A DNA stretch of 64,000 bases from Odontocerum albicorne (taxonomy: Eukaryota > Arthropoda > Insecta > Trichoptera > Odontoceridae): the NCBI GenBank assembly GCA_949825065.1, contig OX463859.1:17627220-17691219 (forward strand), given 5' to 3'. The notes beneath the pieces are model-generated. The model saw only the letters and a program-made list of their open reading frames with translations. It was not told where the DNA came from and did no database searches. The translations under genes were made by a program, and so were the position numbers. The number at the start of each line of letters is the position of its first letter. The stretch's first letter is position 1. Positions 1-10,262 of this stretch are shown piece by piece.

Positions 1-720
1 GTGAGACGTGGAATAAGTTTTAAACAGCTGACATTGCTTTGTCTATTAGATTTTAGTCATACATTCAATACTATCATATATGCATGTTTACTTCTGACAC
101 GTATACGCTACTTACGATTCTCTAAATTGGTAATTGTTAGATTTTTAAGTTACTTTAAAGAAATGCAACAATCCTGCAAAAACCAAGTGCATTATCTGAC
201 TGAATTGATCTCTCTCCAGGAGTTCCCCAAGGTGAAATACTTTCCCCCTCCTCTTTTATATTTTATACAACCCAGTCACATCATCTCTTAAGTGTTCTTA
301 TCATCTTTATGTGGATAAAATTTCGACCCCAATTAAGCAATTGGGGTCGAAATTTTCCTAAATTCCTAAACTTCTCGGCAAATTCGAAGCTGATTTATTT
401 CTTGTATTTTCACTAGATGTCTGTATAATACCATTAAATAAAACAGTAAAAAGCCTAGGAGTATTCATTGACAACACTCTCTCATGGCGAGACCAAATAA
501 ATTATATAACTTCTACCTCCATTCGTTTAAAGTGTTGCAAAGTTGCCTACCTACTAAAACCAACATTTTGCTCGTGCAATATCTGGTTATGAATGTTCGA
601 TCTCCGATTAAGGGCATTTGGACACACTACAGCGTCTCTAAAATGTTTGTCTGAAATTTTACTTTAACCGAAGAAAGTATCACTTCATATCAGAAAGATC
701 TTAACATTATAAATATTTTT
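1..720 (+). mobile_element. Degenerate LINE A copy, reverse transcriptase remnant
   Basis: Remnant of a non-LTR retrotransposon reverse transcriptase running off the left window edge. The first frame reads LLDFSHTFNT, a typical palm block, and a LYVDK remnant of the YADD catalytic block lies near 307-320. After a large internal deletion, C-terminal segments appear as SLGVFIDNTLSWR (near 450-490) and KVAYLLKPTF (near 540-570). The same blocks occur at 42130-42870 (+) and 48965-49800 (-), which defines the family called LINE A here. Stops, frameshifts and the deletion make it non-functional. The clade looks Jockey/CR1-like, judged by motif only; the right boundary is approximate. Confidence 0.75.
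317..356. repeat. Perfect 18-bp hairpin with 4-nt loop
   Basis: Two perfect 18-bp inverted arms, left AAAATTTCGACCCCAATT, separated by AAGC. It sits where the LINE A reading frame breaks off just after the YADD remnant, so it marks a rearrangement junction and is not part of the family sequence. Confidence 0.9.
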
Positions 721-1105
721 GGATTTCGTCCAAATAACTTAAATGTAAGTCATGGATAATTAGAAGTGAATATTAACTACGAATACATTAAATGGGGATA
801 CCAAACATCTCCTTTATTATTACGATCAATAATTCTAACACTCAATCCCTGGTTCTTATTAACTAGACAATAGAGGGCATCTCAATCAAATCAAATTTCA
901 AATATAAATAAGTTCGTATGTTCGTGTCAAATACACTGTAAAAACGAACCTGTAAATATAAATAAAAATACCTTGTTTAGCAGGCATGGTCAAACCGTGA
1001 ATCGCGTGCAAAAAGCAAAATAATAATATTATTTATTTATAATATTTACTAAACAGTAACGGTAAGATACCTAGGTGAGGACATGTACGATAACGTGACA
1101 ACGCA

Positions 1106-1714
1106 ATGAGGTGCACTTCGGGAACTTCATCACAATTTCCTGTAAAGGTGGGGGTACATCAAGGATCGGTACTCAGTCCACTACTGTTCATCTTAGTCAT
1201 GGACTATTTAACTAACCAGGAATTGAACAGTCTCCTAAAGATCCTACTATTTGCAGACGATATCGTATTAATAAGTGAAAAACATGAAGACCTGCAAAAT
1301 AGTCTGGAAAGGTGGAGAAGAATCTTGGAGAACAATGGATTGAGACTGAGCAGAAAGAAAACATAGTATCTGTACCTACCATTCGAGAACACAAATGCTG
1401 TCACTCCCGTAATGCAAATGGATGGAGAAACATTACCAAATTGTGACTCCTTTAAGTATCTTGGGTCAGTCATCCATAGCGATGGAGGATGTGCAGCAGA
1501 TGTAACACATAGAATTAGTGAGGGATGGATGAAGTTTAGATTAATGACGGGAGTTCTATGTGATCCGAAAATGCCAGTAAAGTTAAAAGGAAAAGTATAC
1601 CAAACGATTGTCAGACCCGCACTCCTCTATGGCTCCGAATGCTGGATGATGTATAACTCTTACTCTAGGCAACTAGAAACTGCTGAAATGCGCATGCTAA
1701 GATGGTCAGAGTAA
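1106..1714 (+). pseudogene. LINE reverse transcriptase fragment with one in-frame stop
   Basis: C-terminal half of a non-LTR reverse transcriptase. One frame runs about 200 codons and is broken by a single TAG at 1364-1366. Visible blocks in order are GVHQGSVLSPLLF (palm), LLFADDIVLI (catalytic FADD), NNGLRLSRKKT, FKYLGSVIHSDGG, KMPVKLKGKVYQT and RPALLYGSECW, ending in AEMRMLRWS. The order and spacing match the thumb and C-terminal region of this common animal LINE lineage. The endonuclease and N-terminal reverse transcriptase are absent. The sequence after 1714 belongs to a different LINE family (LINE B), so the copy is chimeric. Confidence 0.85.
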
Positions 1715-1717
1715 AAT

Positions 1718-2030
1718 GAAGAAGATCATTTTGAGATGGTTTGGGCACGTGTAAAGAATGAATAAAGAAGGACCTACAAAACGAATATACAGTGTAAATG
1801 TGAGTGGAAGGAAAGTATATTTCGATCAAGAGAATATTTTAATAGAAGGAGATGTAAAATATCACAGAAATCATAGGAGCTGTATAAAAAGTTGTATGGG
1901 TGTAGAAGAGATGAAATATAATATATGTGTCGATATAGAAAATTCTGGCGCTCTGTTATCTATGCCTACATCAGCAAGGAAACAGTGGGATGGTATGTAC
2001 GGGTATGTATGAATGCATTTAACTACATAC
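1718..2030 (+). mobile_element. LINE B 3' end fused to another LINE
   Basis: Begins with an ILRWFGHV block, then MNKEGPTKRIYSVNVSGRK, the LDQ/DILK-like block, a NHRSCIKSCMGVEE block and a degraded form of the family terminus. It aligns with LINE B copies such as 63610-64000 and 26965-27110. It follows directly on the upstream reverse transcriptase, although the two families are distinct elsewhere. Confidence 0.7.
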
Positions 2031-2169
2031 CCAGAATTCTCTAAGAATTTATGTTAGGTGGCTAATAAAACCGAAAGTGCCAATAAATCAGATGAAAAAG
2101 ACCTCCAAATAAAACCATTGGGAATCGAATCTAGGACGTGAGTGTGCTGAGCAATTATGCTAATCTCTT

Positions 2170-2440
2170 TCGGCCCTGAATTTAGCCGCGCAAAACGCTT
2201 TCTTCAATTGCCTCCAGCAGACTGCATATACGCGATATATTTGTTTCACAAGTCTTTCGCAACCAAATATCCTAAACTCTAACTGAACTGAATTGAACTC
2301 ATTCTCCTAATGTGGCCAAACCATCTTAAAATTCCTTTCGTAATTCTAATTGTAAAAACCGCATCTTACAAGTAATTTTCCTTTATGCGATATATGTTAT
2401 GTTACTTTATCAAACATTCAAACACCAGATGTTCTACACA
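2170..2440 (-). mobile_element. LINE B'-like fragment
   Basis: On the minus strand the stretch resembles the ...RRMKKGMWRWFGHVKRI... portion of the LINE B/B' C-terminus and matches a similar minus-strand stretch at 62745-63040. It is highly degenerate and no frame stays open. Confidence 0.45.
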
Positions 2441-2589
2441 TGACACTCGTTTCTACCACATTTATTTCTACTCTTGTTAATCACTTTCAATTACTAGGTT
2501 TCGCTTCCGTTCATCAAGGTTGACACCAACACACCACTGTGCACAATCATTTTTGAAGATACATAAAAATATATATATTAAATTAAACC

Positions 2590-3100
2590 TGTCTGATTTT
2601 ATGAAGACTAGTTCTATTGAACCGATCATCTGAGATAATAGTCCACAACAGTATTTTAATGCCAACTTTGGTGTATGAAGTATAACGTGGTAATGGAAAA
2701 AGACTGGAAAGAGCCGAATAAACGCTGTGGAAATACGTGCGCTGAAAAAAATACATGGGATGACTATGTATTCTGGAATACGCATTGAAGTGAATAGGGA
2801 TGAATGTGAACATAAGACCTATTAAATAATTCTGAGAGGGTTTGTAGGCACGTAGATCGAATAAATTAAAAGGTACTAATATAACAAAGACAGGCGTTCT
2901 AGAGAGAGGCCAAGGAAAGTATGGTTAGATCAAGGGAATTATATTTTGAAACAACGAAGTGTAAAAAGTCCGTAATAGTAAGATAGAGTGAATACGAAAG
3001 AGGTAAGTTTTGATATGAAAGTTTTGGACTCTGTCCTCTCCGCCTATCCCGACAGAGAAACGGCGTGACAGTATGTATTATTTTGTGTACATGGTTATCC
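2590..3100 (+). mobile_element. LINE B fragment, C-terminal RT region
   Basis: Contains the family's nucleotide signature in order: the tract encoding a TLVYGSETW-like block, a NAVEIRALKKIHG-like block, a RPRKVWLDQ-like block (2905-2935), and the terminal block ending in YPDRETA-TGA near 3030-3068. Frames are broken repeatedly. Its 3' half belongs to the duplicated unit that follows. Confidence 0.7.
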
Positions 3101-3325
3101 ATGGTACATCTTCTGGGCTTATTCAGCAATTTCTTCCAACCAACTCGCTCATCTTTGATAAATTAAGTTGTTATAATTTATGTCGGATATTACAAAGAAA
3201 GAAAATGTTAAAATTCTAATTAAAAAAAAACAAATGACTAGTTTCCAAACAATATTGGTAGAATTGTAGGAAACAGATTCAATAAATGATAAGGGAGGTA
3301 ACAAAAGAAAATTAGGATGAAAGAG
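2861..3325 (+). repeat. 465-bp direct duplication, first copy
   Basis: Appears base-for-base identical to 3343-3807, offset 482 bp. The unit carries the end of LINE B and a 3'-UTR-like tract (3085-3325) that has a diverged relative at 45440-45700. Confidence 0.95.
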
Positions 3326-3365
3326 TATATTAGTACCTTTTAATAAATTAAAAGGTACTAATATA
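3326..3365. repeat. 40-bp palindrome at duplication junction
   Basis: Two perfect 19-bp arms (left TATATTAGTACCTTTTAAT) with a 2-nt centre. The left arm is the only extra sequence between the two 465-bp copies and is an inverted copy of the first bases of the unit. The junction therefore folds into a near-loopless hairpin. Confidence 0.95.
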
Positions 3366-3807
3366 ACAAAGACAGGCGTTCTAGAGAGAGGCCAAGGAAA
3401 GTATGGTTAGATCAAGGGAATTATATTTTGAAACAACGAAGTGTAAAAAGTCCGTAATAGTAAGATAGAGTGAATACGAAAGAGGTAAGTTTTGATATGA
3501 AAGTTTTGGACTCTGTCCTCTCCGCCTATCCCGACAGAGAAACGGCGTGACAGTATGTATTATTTTGTGTACATGGTTATCCATGGTACATCTTCTGGGC
3601 TTATTCAGCAATTTCTTCCAACCAACTCGCTCATCTTTGATAAATTAAGTTGTTATAATTTATGTCGGATATTACAAAGAAAGAAAATGTTAAAATTCTA
3701 ATTAAAAAAAAACAAATGACTAGTTTCCAAACAATATTGGTAGAATTGTAGGAAACAGATTCAATAAATGATAAGGGAGGTAACAAAAGAAAATTAGGAT
3801 GAAAGAG
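3343..3807 (+). repeat. 465-bp direct duplication, second copy
   Basis: Second, apparently identical copy of the unit at 2861-3325. The absence of visible divergence implies either a very recent event or an assembly artefact. Confidence 0.95.
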
Positions 3808-3809
3808 CA

Positions 3810-4230
3810 ATGTAATACTCAAATTTTTCGATACTCTCTTGTACGTAAATAGGCACATACTATATACATGTGATAACTCTTGAAAATCCAATGTACTCGT
3901 ATGTATCTAAAGTAACATTTTTCGACATCAACTCAAAGTTTTAATTGCAGATTCGTACAGGATTTAATCTCATGAATCGAGATAAAATTTATATATTTTA
4001 ATTAAATGTTATGTCTAGAAAAAGTGTATTTTCAACCTGATTTTCAAAAATGCCATAAAATGGCTAAAACTTGAGTGTACTGTAACTTGTTTAGTGGCCG
4101 CAAGGATCACCAGAATAACAAATAAAATCTGGTTTTACATTCTAAAAGATTATGGAGACTTTTATTTTATTAATAAAAATATAAATAGGTTAATTTAAAA
4201 CAGCATTATTTGGATATAACGTACATATAA
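3810..4230. other. AT-rich sequence, no gene seen
   Basis: No recognisable coding sequence. It contains one TACTCGTA site (3894-3901) whose removal would restore ATGTATGTA. Confidence 0.6.
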
Positions 4231-4232
4231 AC

Positions 4233-4330
4233 GTCTCATGAGAACCTCCCAATCGAGATACACCCATACCAATAGGAGAGTGAGGTCAGTCGCGAGGACT
4301 CCAGGCGTTGTTCAGCCTAGATCCTTGTAC
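4233..4330. repeat. Unknown dispersed repeat, copy 1
   Basis: A GC-richer block containing CCCAATCGAGATACACCC and CACCAATAG-like words, shared with 4595-4745 and 23495-23650. No coding capacity and no recognised family. Confidence 0.6.
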
Positions 4331-4594
4331 ATATAAATTATAATACATTAAATCCAAATTTCGACAAAACAGGGAAAATAACTAAAATACTATTTTTTGC
4401 TGAGAATTATCAAAAGCATCTGCGACTCGATTCGTTGAACTATTTATGTTGAACTGTGTATATGTGAATTTCGTAGGTGTAAGTCAGCTGTCTCAGAACA
4501 GAAATGAGCCTTGTGAAATTGCTGATATATAAAATTAAAATAAATATATAATAGTGTTATGACAATGTACTACGTAAATATAATATACGACTTT

Positions 4595-4745
4595 ATCCTG
4601 AAATTACACATATCTTTGGAATTTCAGGATATAGTTTGAAATTACAATACATTTAAGAAAAAAGCTATCAAAATACTTATCTCATAACGTCCTCTCAGCT
4701 GAGCTACACTTCCACCATTATAAGGGTGAGTCCGGCCGCGGAAAC
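4595..4745. repeat. Unknown dispersed repeat, copy 2, with hairpin
   Basis: Shares the ATCCTGAAA...CTCATAACGTCCTC order with 23495-23650. At 4595-4605 and 4620-4630 there is a perfect 11-bp inverted repeat (ATCCTGAAATT) with a 14-nt loop. Confidence 0.55.
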
Positions 4746-4791
4746 GTCAGGTGTTTTTTATCCTACACGTTTACCATATACACATAATCTA

Positions 4792-6054
4792 TAGTCTGTT
4801 TGACAAGAGCGTATATGGCTACAATTTTTTCCTAGAAACCGTTAGAGGGTACATTTAAACGCGAGCAGGTAGCAGAACCCTTTCCTCAAAATATACAAAA
4901 AAACTCGGTCGTCGTTCGACTTTGGTAACACAAGAACATATTCCATCATGAATGCCGCGTGCGCATCACGTTACGAAGCCGTGTTCCTGTGTACACATCC
5001 GAAAGAACCAAAAATGTCATACGGAGCCGCTGCTAAATACATGAGAAAGTCAAAGACATTTGTAAGTAAGTGGGTGAAACGGTATTCCGACATAAAAAAC
5101 GTCGATGACCTACCAGATTGGGGCACTGATTGGACACTTCAAACGACGAAAAAGGAGAACAGTGATTTTACAGGTGTTTGAGGAGAATCCTCGTCTGTCA
5201 TTGCGTAGCGGATAGGCGAGTTTACGTAAAAATTGTGTAATTGTTTCATTTGACACTATAACAGGACGTTTACTAGCTCATGGAGTGAAATTTCAAAGGT
5301 GAAGAAACCACTACTGTCCAAAAAACAAGTCGAAAAAAGACTCACTTGGGCGAAAGAAAATTTTGACCGCGATTGGGACAACGTAATTTTTTCGAATTAA
5401 GCCTTTTTTTAGGCACGTTCTTCCATTAATCATATCTGGGGAACCCACACCAATATACTCATCCAGCAAACCGTTAAAAACCCGGTAAAAGTCCACGTCT
5501 GGGGCTGTTTCCCAAAGCAGGGATTTGGCACTTTGCACATCTTCACAAATAATTTGGACGCTGCCAAAATGGTTAAAATATATCAGAGAGCTTTAGTACC
5601 ATATGTCCAAAGGTGGTTTAGAAGGAAAAAAAATAAAATTGGCTACTGCAAGAGGACAATGACCCAAAACATAGGAGTCATCTTTGTACTGCGTGGAAAC
5701 AGGAAAATGACGTTAACGTAATGGAGCCTTCGAAGTCACCAGATGCAAATCCCATAAAAAATGTTTAGGCACTCATGAAGTTCAAGCTCCGAGGGAAAAA
5801 GATCTGGAACGTCAAGCAGTTATTTCGACAGATTCGATTTATATGGAAGTCTTTGCCCCTAGATTATGCTATAAAATTAGTAGAAAGTATGCAACGGAGA
5901 TGCCGGGCAATTATTACTGGTGGAGGTGACTAGACAACTTATTAATAATAAAGCATTACGGTTTGTATCATGTAGTATGTGTGTATTTTTTTAATTCCTT
6001 ATCCCAAATTGTTTTTCGGGTTTCGCTGTATAAGTTATTGTCAAACAGAGTGTA
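4792..6054 (+). mobile_element. Dead Tc1-like DNA transposon
   Basis: About 1.26 kb between inverted ends sharing TCTGTTTGACAA and flanked by TA. The interior encodes a wrecked Tc1-family transposase. An N-terminal helix-turn-helix region (4948-5181) reads SYGAAAKYMRKSKTFVSKWV. A central segment (near 5480-5620) reads VKVHVWGCF followed by FGTLHIFTNNLDAAKMVKIY. A C-terminal block near 5640-5760 holds the D-P-K-like and SPDANPI-like motifs in shifted frames. Multiple stops and frameshifts exclude activity. The DD34E triad is inferred from family layout, not readable in one frame. Confidence 0.8.
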
Positions 6055-6205
6055 TAATACAAAACATGAAAATAAATAAGCAGTAATATTGTATAATAAT
6101 TGTTAAAAATATAAACGCACACATACACACACAACCTCAAATTCACAAAAAGAGAGAAAACAAATAAGAGTACTTTTTTAACAAAACGTCACGTATAAGT
6201 TTAAA

Positions 6206-6365
6206 TCGAATGATATTTGTCTTGAAACAAAATTTAACCGAACTAACTCGAATGATATTTATTTTGAAACAAAATTTAACCGAACCAAATCGAATGATAT
6301 TTTTTCGGACGCGAAAATTAATCAAACCGATAAAAATGTTTGTTTTGATACGAAAGTTAACCATG
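6206..6365. repeat. 42-bp minisatellite, about 3.5 units
   Basis: Units start at 6206, 6248 and 6290 with TCGAATGATATTT, followed by a tract containing GAAACAAAATTTAACCGAAC. The period is a multiple of three, so the minus strand reads a 14-residue repeat, but nothing suggests a real protein. Confidence 0.85.
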
Positions 6366-6399
6366 AAATACGCCACTGACTGATATTTTTACGCACAAA

Positions 6400-7080
6400 T
6401 AATTATGGATCACCATGACTTTGAATTTTGTAACATTTTTTTTCATCGCTTGCTCAATGCTGAGCCTCATAGTTCTCTGATTTGTCTCAAACTCGGCGCA
6501 TCACCTGTCTCCATCTCTCCCGTTCCTGGATTATGTTAAAGTCAGCCCTCAAAAAATACCTTGATAACTCTTATTTTATCCATCACCTTCCTCTTGCTCG
6601 TCTTCCCTCAATTATCCTTGTGATCACCAACTTCTCCAAGGACTCGCCATTCTTTCTAGCGACATGCCCAAAGTTCTTTTCGTTTTTTTCTGCATCTTAT
6701 CGAAAACCTTTTGGTCATCTCGATTTTTTAGATGATAGAGACGTTCGTGTGCCTTGCAATTAATGGGATACGAAGCATCCGCCTCCAACATTCGACATAT
6801 TTATTATACTTTCTTGGGAAAATAGTACAGTGGTTTCCTTTTGTGTGAGTCATTCACAGTCATTCAAGTTGTTCCAACCATGCCTGTAATAGTCTGGACA
6901 GGAGCCTTGCCGATGTCATTCATCTTCAGCTTCAAGCCAATACTGATGGGTACTGCTGCACTTCAACAGGTATATTTATCAACCTCCCAGTTTTTTATGC
7001 ATCATATATTTCGAAAACTGAAGCACCTCGTGTTTGATGTGACTCTTCAGTACTCATGACTGTCTTGGTGACAAGTGCTA
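6400..7080 (-). mobile_element. Possible degenerate LINE C-terminus
   Basis: The minus strand shows short segments resembling LINE C-termini: a KTSKRKVMDKI tract like the usual GRPKKRWMDEI block and, downstream, QERERWRQVMRRV. Composition is GC-richer than the surroundings. No continuous frame and no catalytic block are visible, so the assignment is tentative. Confidence 0.4.
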
Positions 7081-7230
7081 CCTCTCATATCTCTTAGCCC
7101 CATTTTTATTGATATTTAACTAAATTCAAAGCGAGGTGTCATATATTACTCCGTGCTTCTGGTATGATGTCTTTAATAATTATACAATACCTTTGATGAC
7201 AAACAAGTATGATAAATTAACTTATTTTAG

Positions 7231-7393
7231 ATTGGACTAATGAGAGGAGGGGAACTCCTGGCTGAGGAATCTCCTGATCAAGTGATGAAGAGATACAACT
7301 GCAGCTCCCTGGAGGACGCTTTCCTCCTGCTGTCCATCCGCCAATCCAAGGTGGATGGTAGCACGGAAGAGCCTGTCATCATGGAAGTAACAG
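7231..7393 (+). CDS. Internal exon of an ABCG/ABCH-type ABC transporter
   Basis: A 163-bp open exon after a CTTATTTTAG acceptor and before a CAG|GTGAGT donor, both close to consensus. It encodes 54 residues: IGLMRGGELLAEESP, then a PDQVMKRYNCSSLEDAFL segment and LLSIRQSK. In insect ABCG/ABCH half-transporters this stretch lies just after the H-loop of the cytoplasmic nucleotide-binding domain and leads towards the membrane domain. The frame enters in phase 0 and leaves with one extra base. Codons are much GC-richer than the flanks, as expected for a selected exon. Walker A, signature and membrane exons were not found in the window. The likely role is ATP-driven transport of lipids or xenobiotics; this is family knowledge only. 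ABCH versus ABCG cannot be settled from this exon. Confidence 0.78.
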
Positions 7394-7660
7394 GTGAGTG
7401 ATTCCTTCTATTCGTTTTTCATTGTGAAAATTGATTTCTTAAGAAGATCTGCTGTATCCTGAAAAAGAAACATAATGTTACAGATAAACAAATACAGCAA
7501 TACCTTGCCAATCACGAGGTAACCGATTTTCAAAAACCCCGCCATTAACAAAATGTCAATTGGCAAGACTAGAAATTCATAGATAATTGGTGGCTATGGG
7601 AATATTTAAAAACATGTGTATGATCAGTTGTGTTATAATGTATCTTGTATATCTCATTAT
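7394..7660. other. Probable intron following the ABC exon
   Basis: Starts with the GTGAGT donor. It is AT-rich, carries no open frame and runs into a SINE, so transposons populate the presumed intron. Confidence 0.5.
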
Positions 7661-7845
7661 ATGAACGAAATACTGCAACTTGACAGTTTTCTGTCTTCCA
7701 ACCCAAGCAGGTGTCGTTAGAACTTGGATTTTTTAAAAAGGCATCTTTAATATATTTCTGGTTGGTCCTATAAGATTGTCACATAGTATACAATCTAAGT
7801 ATAATACAATATAACGCAATACAATACTCATACTCAGTCTTGTCT
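7660..7845 (+). mobile_element. tRNA-derived SINE, degraded
   Basis: Matches the common SINE of this window: a CTGTCTTCCAAC head remnant, the TTTTTTAAAAAGG joint, the TTTCTGGTTGG body and a tail of repeated AATACAAT. Confidence 0.75.
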
Positions 7846-8389
7846 GCTTCCGAATGCTTTTTGTAATCATTGTTTTTTTTTCAACCAATTTGTGGACATA
7901 TTACAACACAATTACATCAGAGATAATCTTTAATTATCCACACCCGATCTAACAAAATAACAATTGCTGAAATAACATTCTGTCCCACGCTGAAGATGAA
8001 AGTGAACCAATGACTGTTACAAAACAAAAAGATATCTTTCGGTCCGCCCATCCGACTGTTGACTGAGTCACTCGCGTTGATAGATTATGGGAACTGTTTA
8101 GTATGCGAAGCTGATGAAGTCTGATTAATTGTGTCTTCAAACTCTTCATTGTTGGACGATCGTATTTTCGTCATACTTTTATGGGTCGTCTTCCATTATC
8201 CTTGCTTACAATTTGTCATCGCTGAAATACTGTCCTAAACATTAACTTTTTTGAGGTCAAAAAGATACGAAGTTTTTTTTGGGATCATGAAGATACAAAG
8301 TTTTTTTTTTAATCTAATAAATCGAGTTTGATTGTATATCTGTATAAGAATTGAATTGTGAGCAATCTTAACAGAATCTCAGAAGCTGC

Positions 8390-8640
8390 TAAGACGAGAG
8401 TCCACAATAGTATTTTAATATCAACATTGATGTATGGAAGTAAAATGTAGCAGTTGAAAACTACTGAAAGCAACCGAATAAATGTTGTTGAAATACGTAC
8501 ACTGAGAATAATACACAGGGTGATAATGTAAGACAGGATATGAAATGAAGTGTTAGGAATGGATGTGAACTTAAAGCGGATGTGTTGAGTAAGATGAAGA
8601 AATGCACTCTGTGATGGCTTGGGCAAGATGAACAAATGAA
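8390..8640 (+). mobile_element. LINE B fragment
   Basis: Shows the family order: the tract encoding TLMYGSK, then NVVEIRTLRII-like, VLSKMKKC-like and the MNEERLTN block at the end. Frames are broken. A second partial pass over the same region follows immediately. Confidence 0.7.
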
Positions 8641-8649
8641 TGAAGAAAG

Positions 8650-8940
8650 ACTAACAAATAAGAGCCGAATAAATACTGTAAAAACGAGTGCATTGAGAAG
8701 AAAACATGGGGTGACAATTGACGATAGAATACGAAATGAAGTAATTACGGAATGTGGACGTAAGGGTGATGTATTAAGTAAGATAAAGAAGTAAAATCTG
8801 AAATTCTTTGCAAATGTAGAACAAATAAATGAAGAAAGACTTACAAAATAAGTGGATTAACAAAATTTACAGTGCAAATGTGAGTGTAAGAGCATGGTAG
8901 AGAAAAAGCTAAGAAAGTATGGTTGGATCAAGTGAACTAT
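8650..8940 (+). mobile_element. LINE B fragment repeated in tandem
   Basis: Restarts at the GAGCCGAATAAATACTGTA region already passed in the preceding copy and continues to an IYSANVSV-like block and a RKVWLDQV-like block. This indicates partial tandem duplication within a LINE B copy. Confidence 0.65.
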
Positions 8941-8947
8941 ACTTTTC

Positions 8948-9110
8948 TCAGTTTCCTCTACCACGCTTTTTACTCACATTTACACTGTATATTTGTTTCT
9001 TTAGTAGTTCTTCATTAATTTATTCTACATGTCCAAACAATCTCAGAGTGTTCCTCTTCATCTTATTGAACACATCAGCCTAAAGTTCACATTCATCCCT
9101 AATCACCGGC
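8948..9110 (-). mobile_element. LINE B fragment in inverted orientation
   Basis: Reverse complement of the LINE B segment just upstream (TTTACACTGTATATTTG and onward). The two meet with almost no spacer, so 8860-9005 is a fold-back of roughly 45-60 bp arms. Confidence 0.75.
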
Positions 9111-9139
9111 ATGTTTTTTTTATCTTTTTTTTGGAAAAA

Positions 9140-9310
9140 TAGATATGAGACCAAAGTCATAGGTATCCTTATACCATCGAATACTAGACGGAAAAAAATA
9201 CCTGTGTCAATTGAGGGTAGAAGCACATCGCGGGGTTCAAACCGACGACTTTCTGTATGAAGGTTCAGTGCGTTACTGCGCGGCCATGCACCTCCATAAC
9301 CATCACACGG
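9140..9310 (-). mobile_element. Second tRNA-like SINE type
   Basis: On the minus strand a tRNA-like head with an A-box-like CATGGCCGCGCAG region and a B-box-like GGTTTGAACCC, followed by a body containing CTTCTACCCTCAATTGAC. A related, weaker copy lies at 32150-32300. It differs from the common SINE. Confidence 0.55.
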
Positions 9311-9830
9311 CCATCATCACCATAACCATCGTCATGTCCCGATTGGTGTAAGCAGCGAAGACAGATATCTACTATACTATTTCCTAACATACGTCTTTTG
9401 CTTCTGCCACACATATACAATTAAGTCGTCATACATATTTTCCAATTATTAAAAAAAATCACTTTTTCCTGTATCAAAATTTGATATATTTGGTCATGTA
9501 CGCTGATTCTAAAATTGTGAAGAGTATCAAATGTGGTAGAATAAAACCTGAAGCCATAGTTTGTAAGATTTTGGTTAAAGAGCTTTGGAAGATACCATTA
9601 TAAACTTGCAGAAAGACCTATATTTTTCGATTTCCACGGATGCAAGTATAAGTATTCCTAGGTCTTCCCAAACTTTTCATATCATCTTCACTACATGCAT
9701 AGATAATAATTATATATGAACAAAACACACGTTCATAAAATTACACTACTCTCCACCTGAAGCCGAATATGTTACTATCACTTATCGGAAGATCTGCAAA
9801 GGTTTCTTTGTTATATTCCTTGGATAAGTT
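9310..9830. other. AT-rich sequence, no gene seen
   Basis: A short CATCACC-rich stretch at 9297-9335, otherwise ordinary AT-rich sequence leading into the 72-bp array. Confidence 0.5.
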
Positions 9831-10262
9831 TTCTGCCGTTTACTAATCTAACGGTAACAGCCATCACCACCATTTCTATAATTACACTCTATTTATGTAT
9901 ATTTCTGCCGTTTACTAATCTAACGGTAACAGCCATCACCACCATTTCTATAATTACACTCTATTTATGTATATTTCTGCCGTTTACTAATCTAACGGTA
10001 ACAGCCATCACCACCATTTCTATAATTACACTCTATTTATGTATATTTCTGCCGTTTACTAATCTAACGGTAACAGCCATCACCACCATTTCTATAATTA
10101 CACTCTATTTATGTATATTTCTGCCGTTTACTAATCTAACGGTAACAGCCATCACCACCATTTCTATAATTACACTCTATTTATGTATATTTCTGCCGTT
10201 TACTAATCTAACGGTAACAGCCATCACCACCATTTCTATAATTACACTCTATTTATGTATAT
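9831..10262. repeat. 72-bp satellite, 6 apparently identical units
   Basis: Units start at 9831, 9903, 9975, 10047, 10119 and 10191 with TTCTGCCGTTTACTAATC and include AACGGTAACAGCCATCACC. No differences between units were seen. Each unit contains stops in the forward frames. The junction with flanking DNA is abrupt at both ends. Confidence 0.97.

Noticed and set aside
9831..10262. CRISPR array
   Set aside because: Units are directly contiguous without unique spacers and the genome is eukaryotic; this is a satellite.
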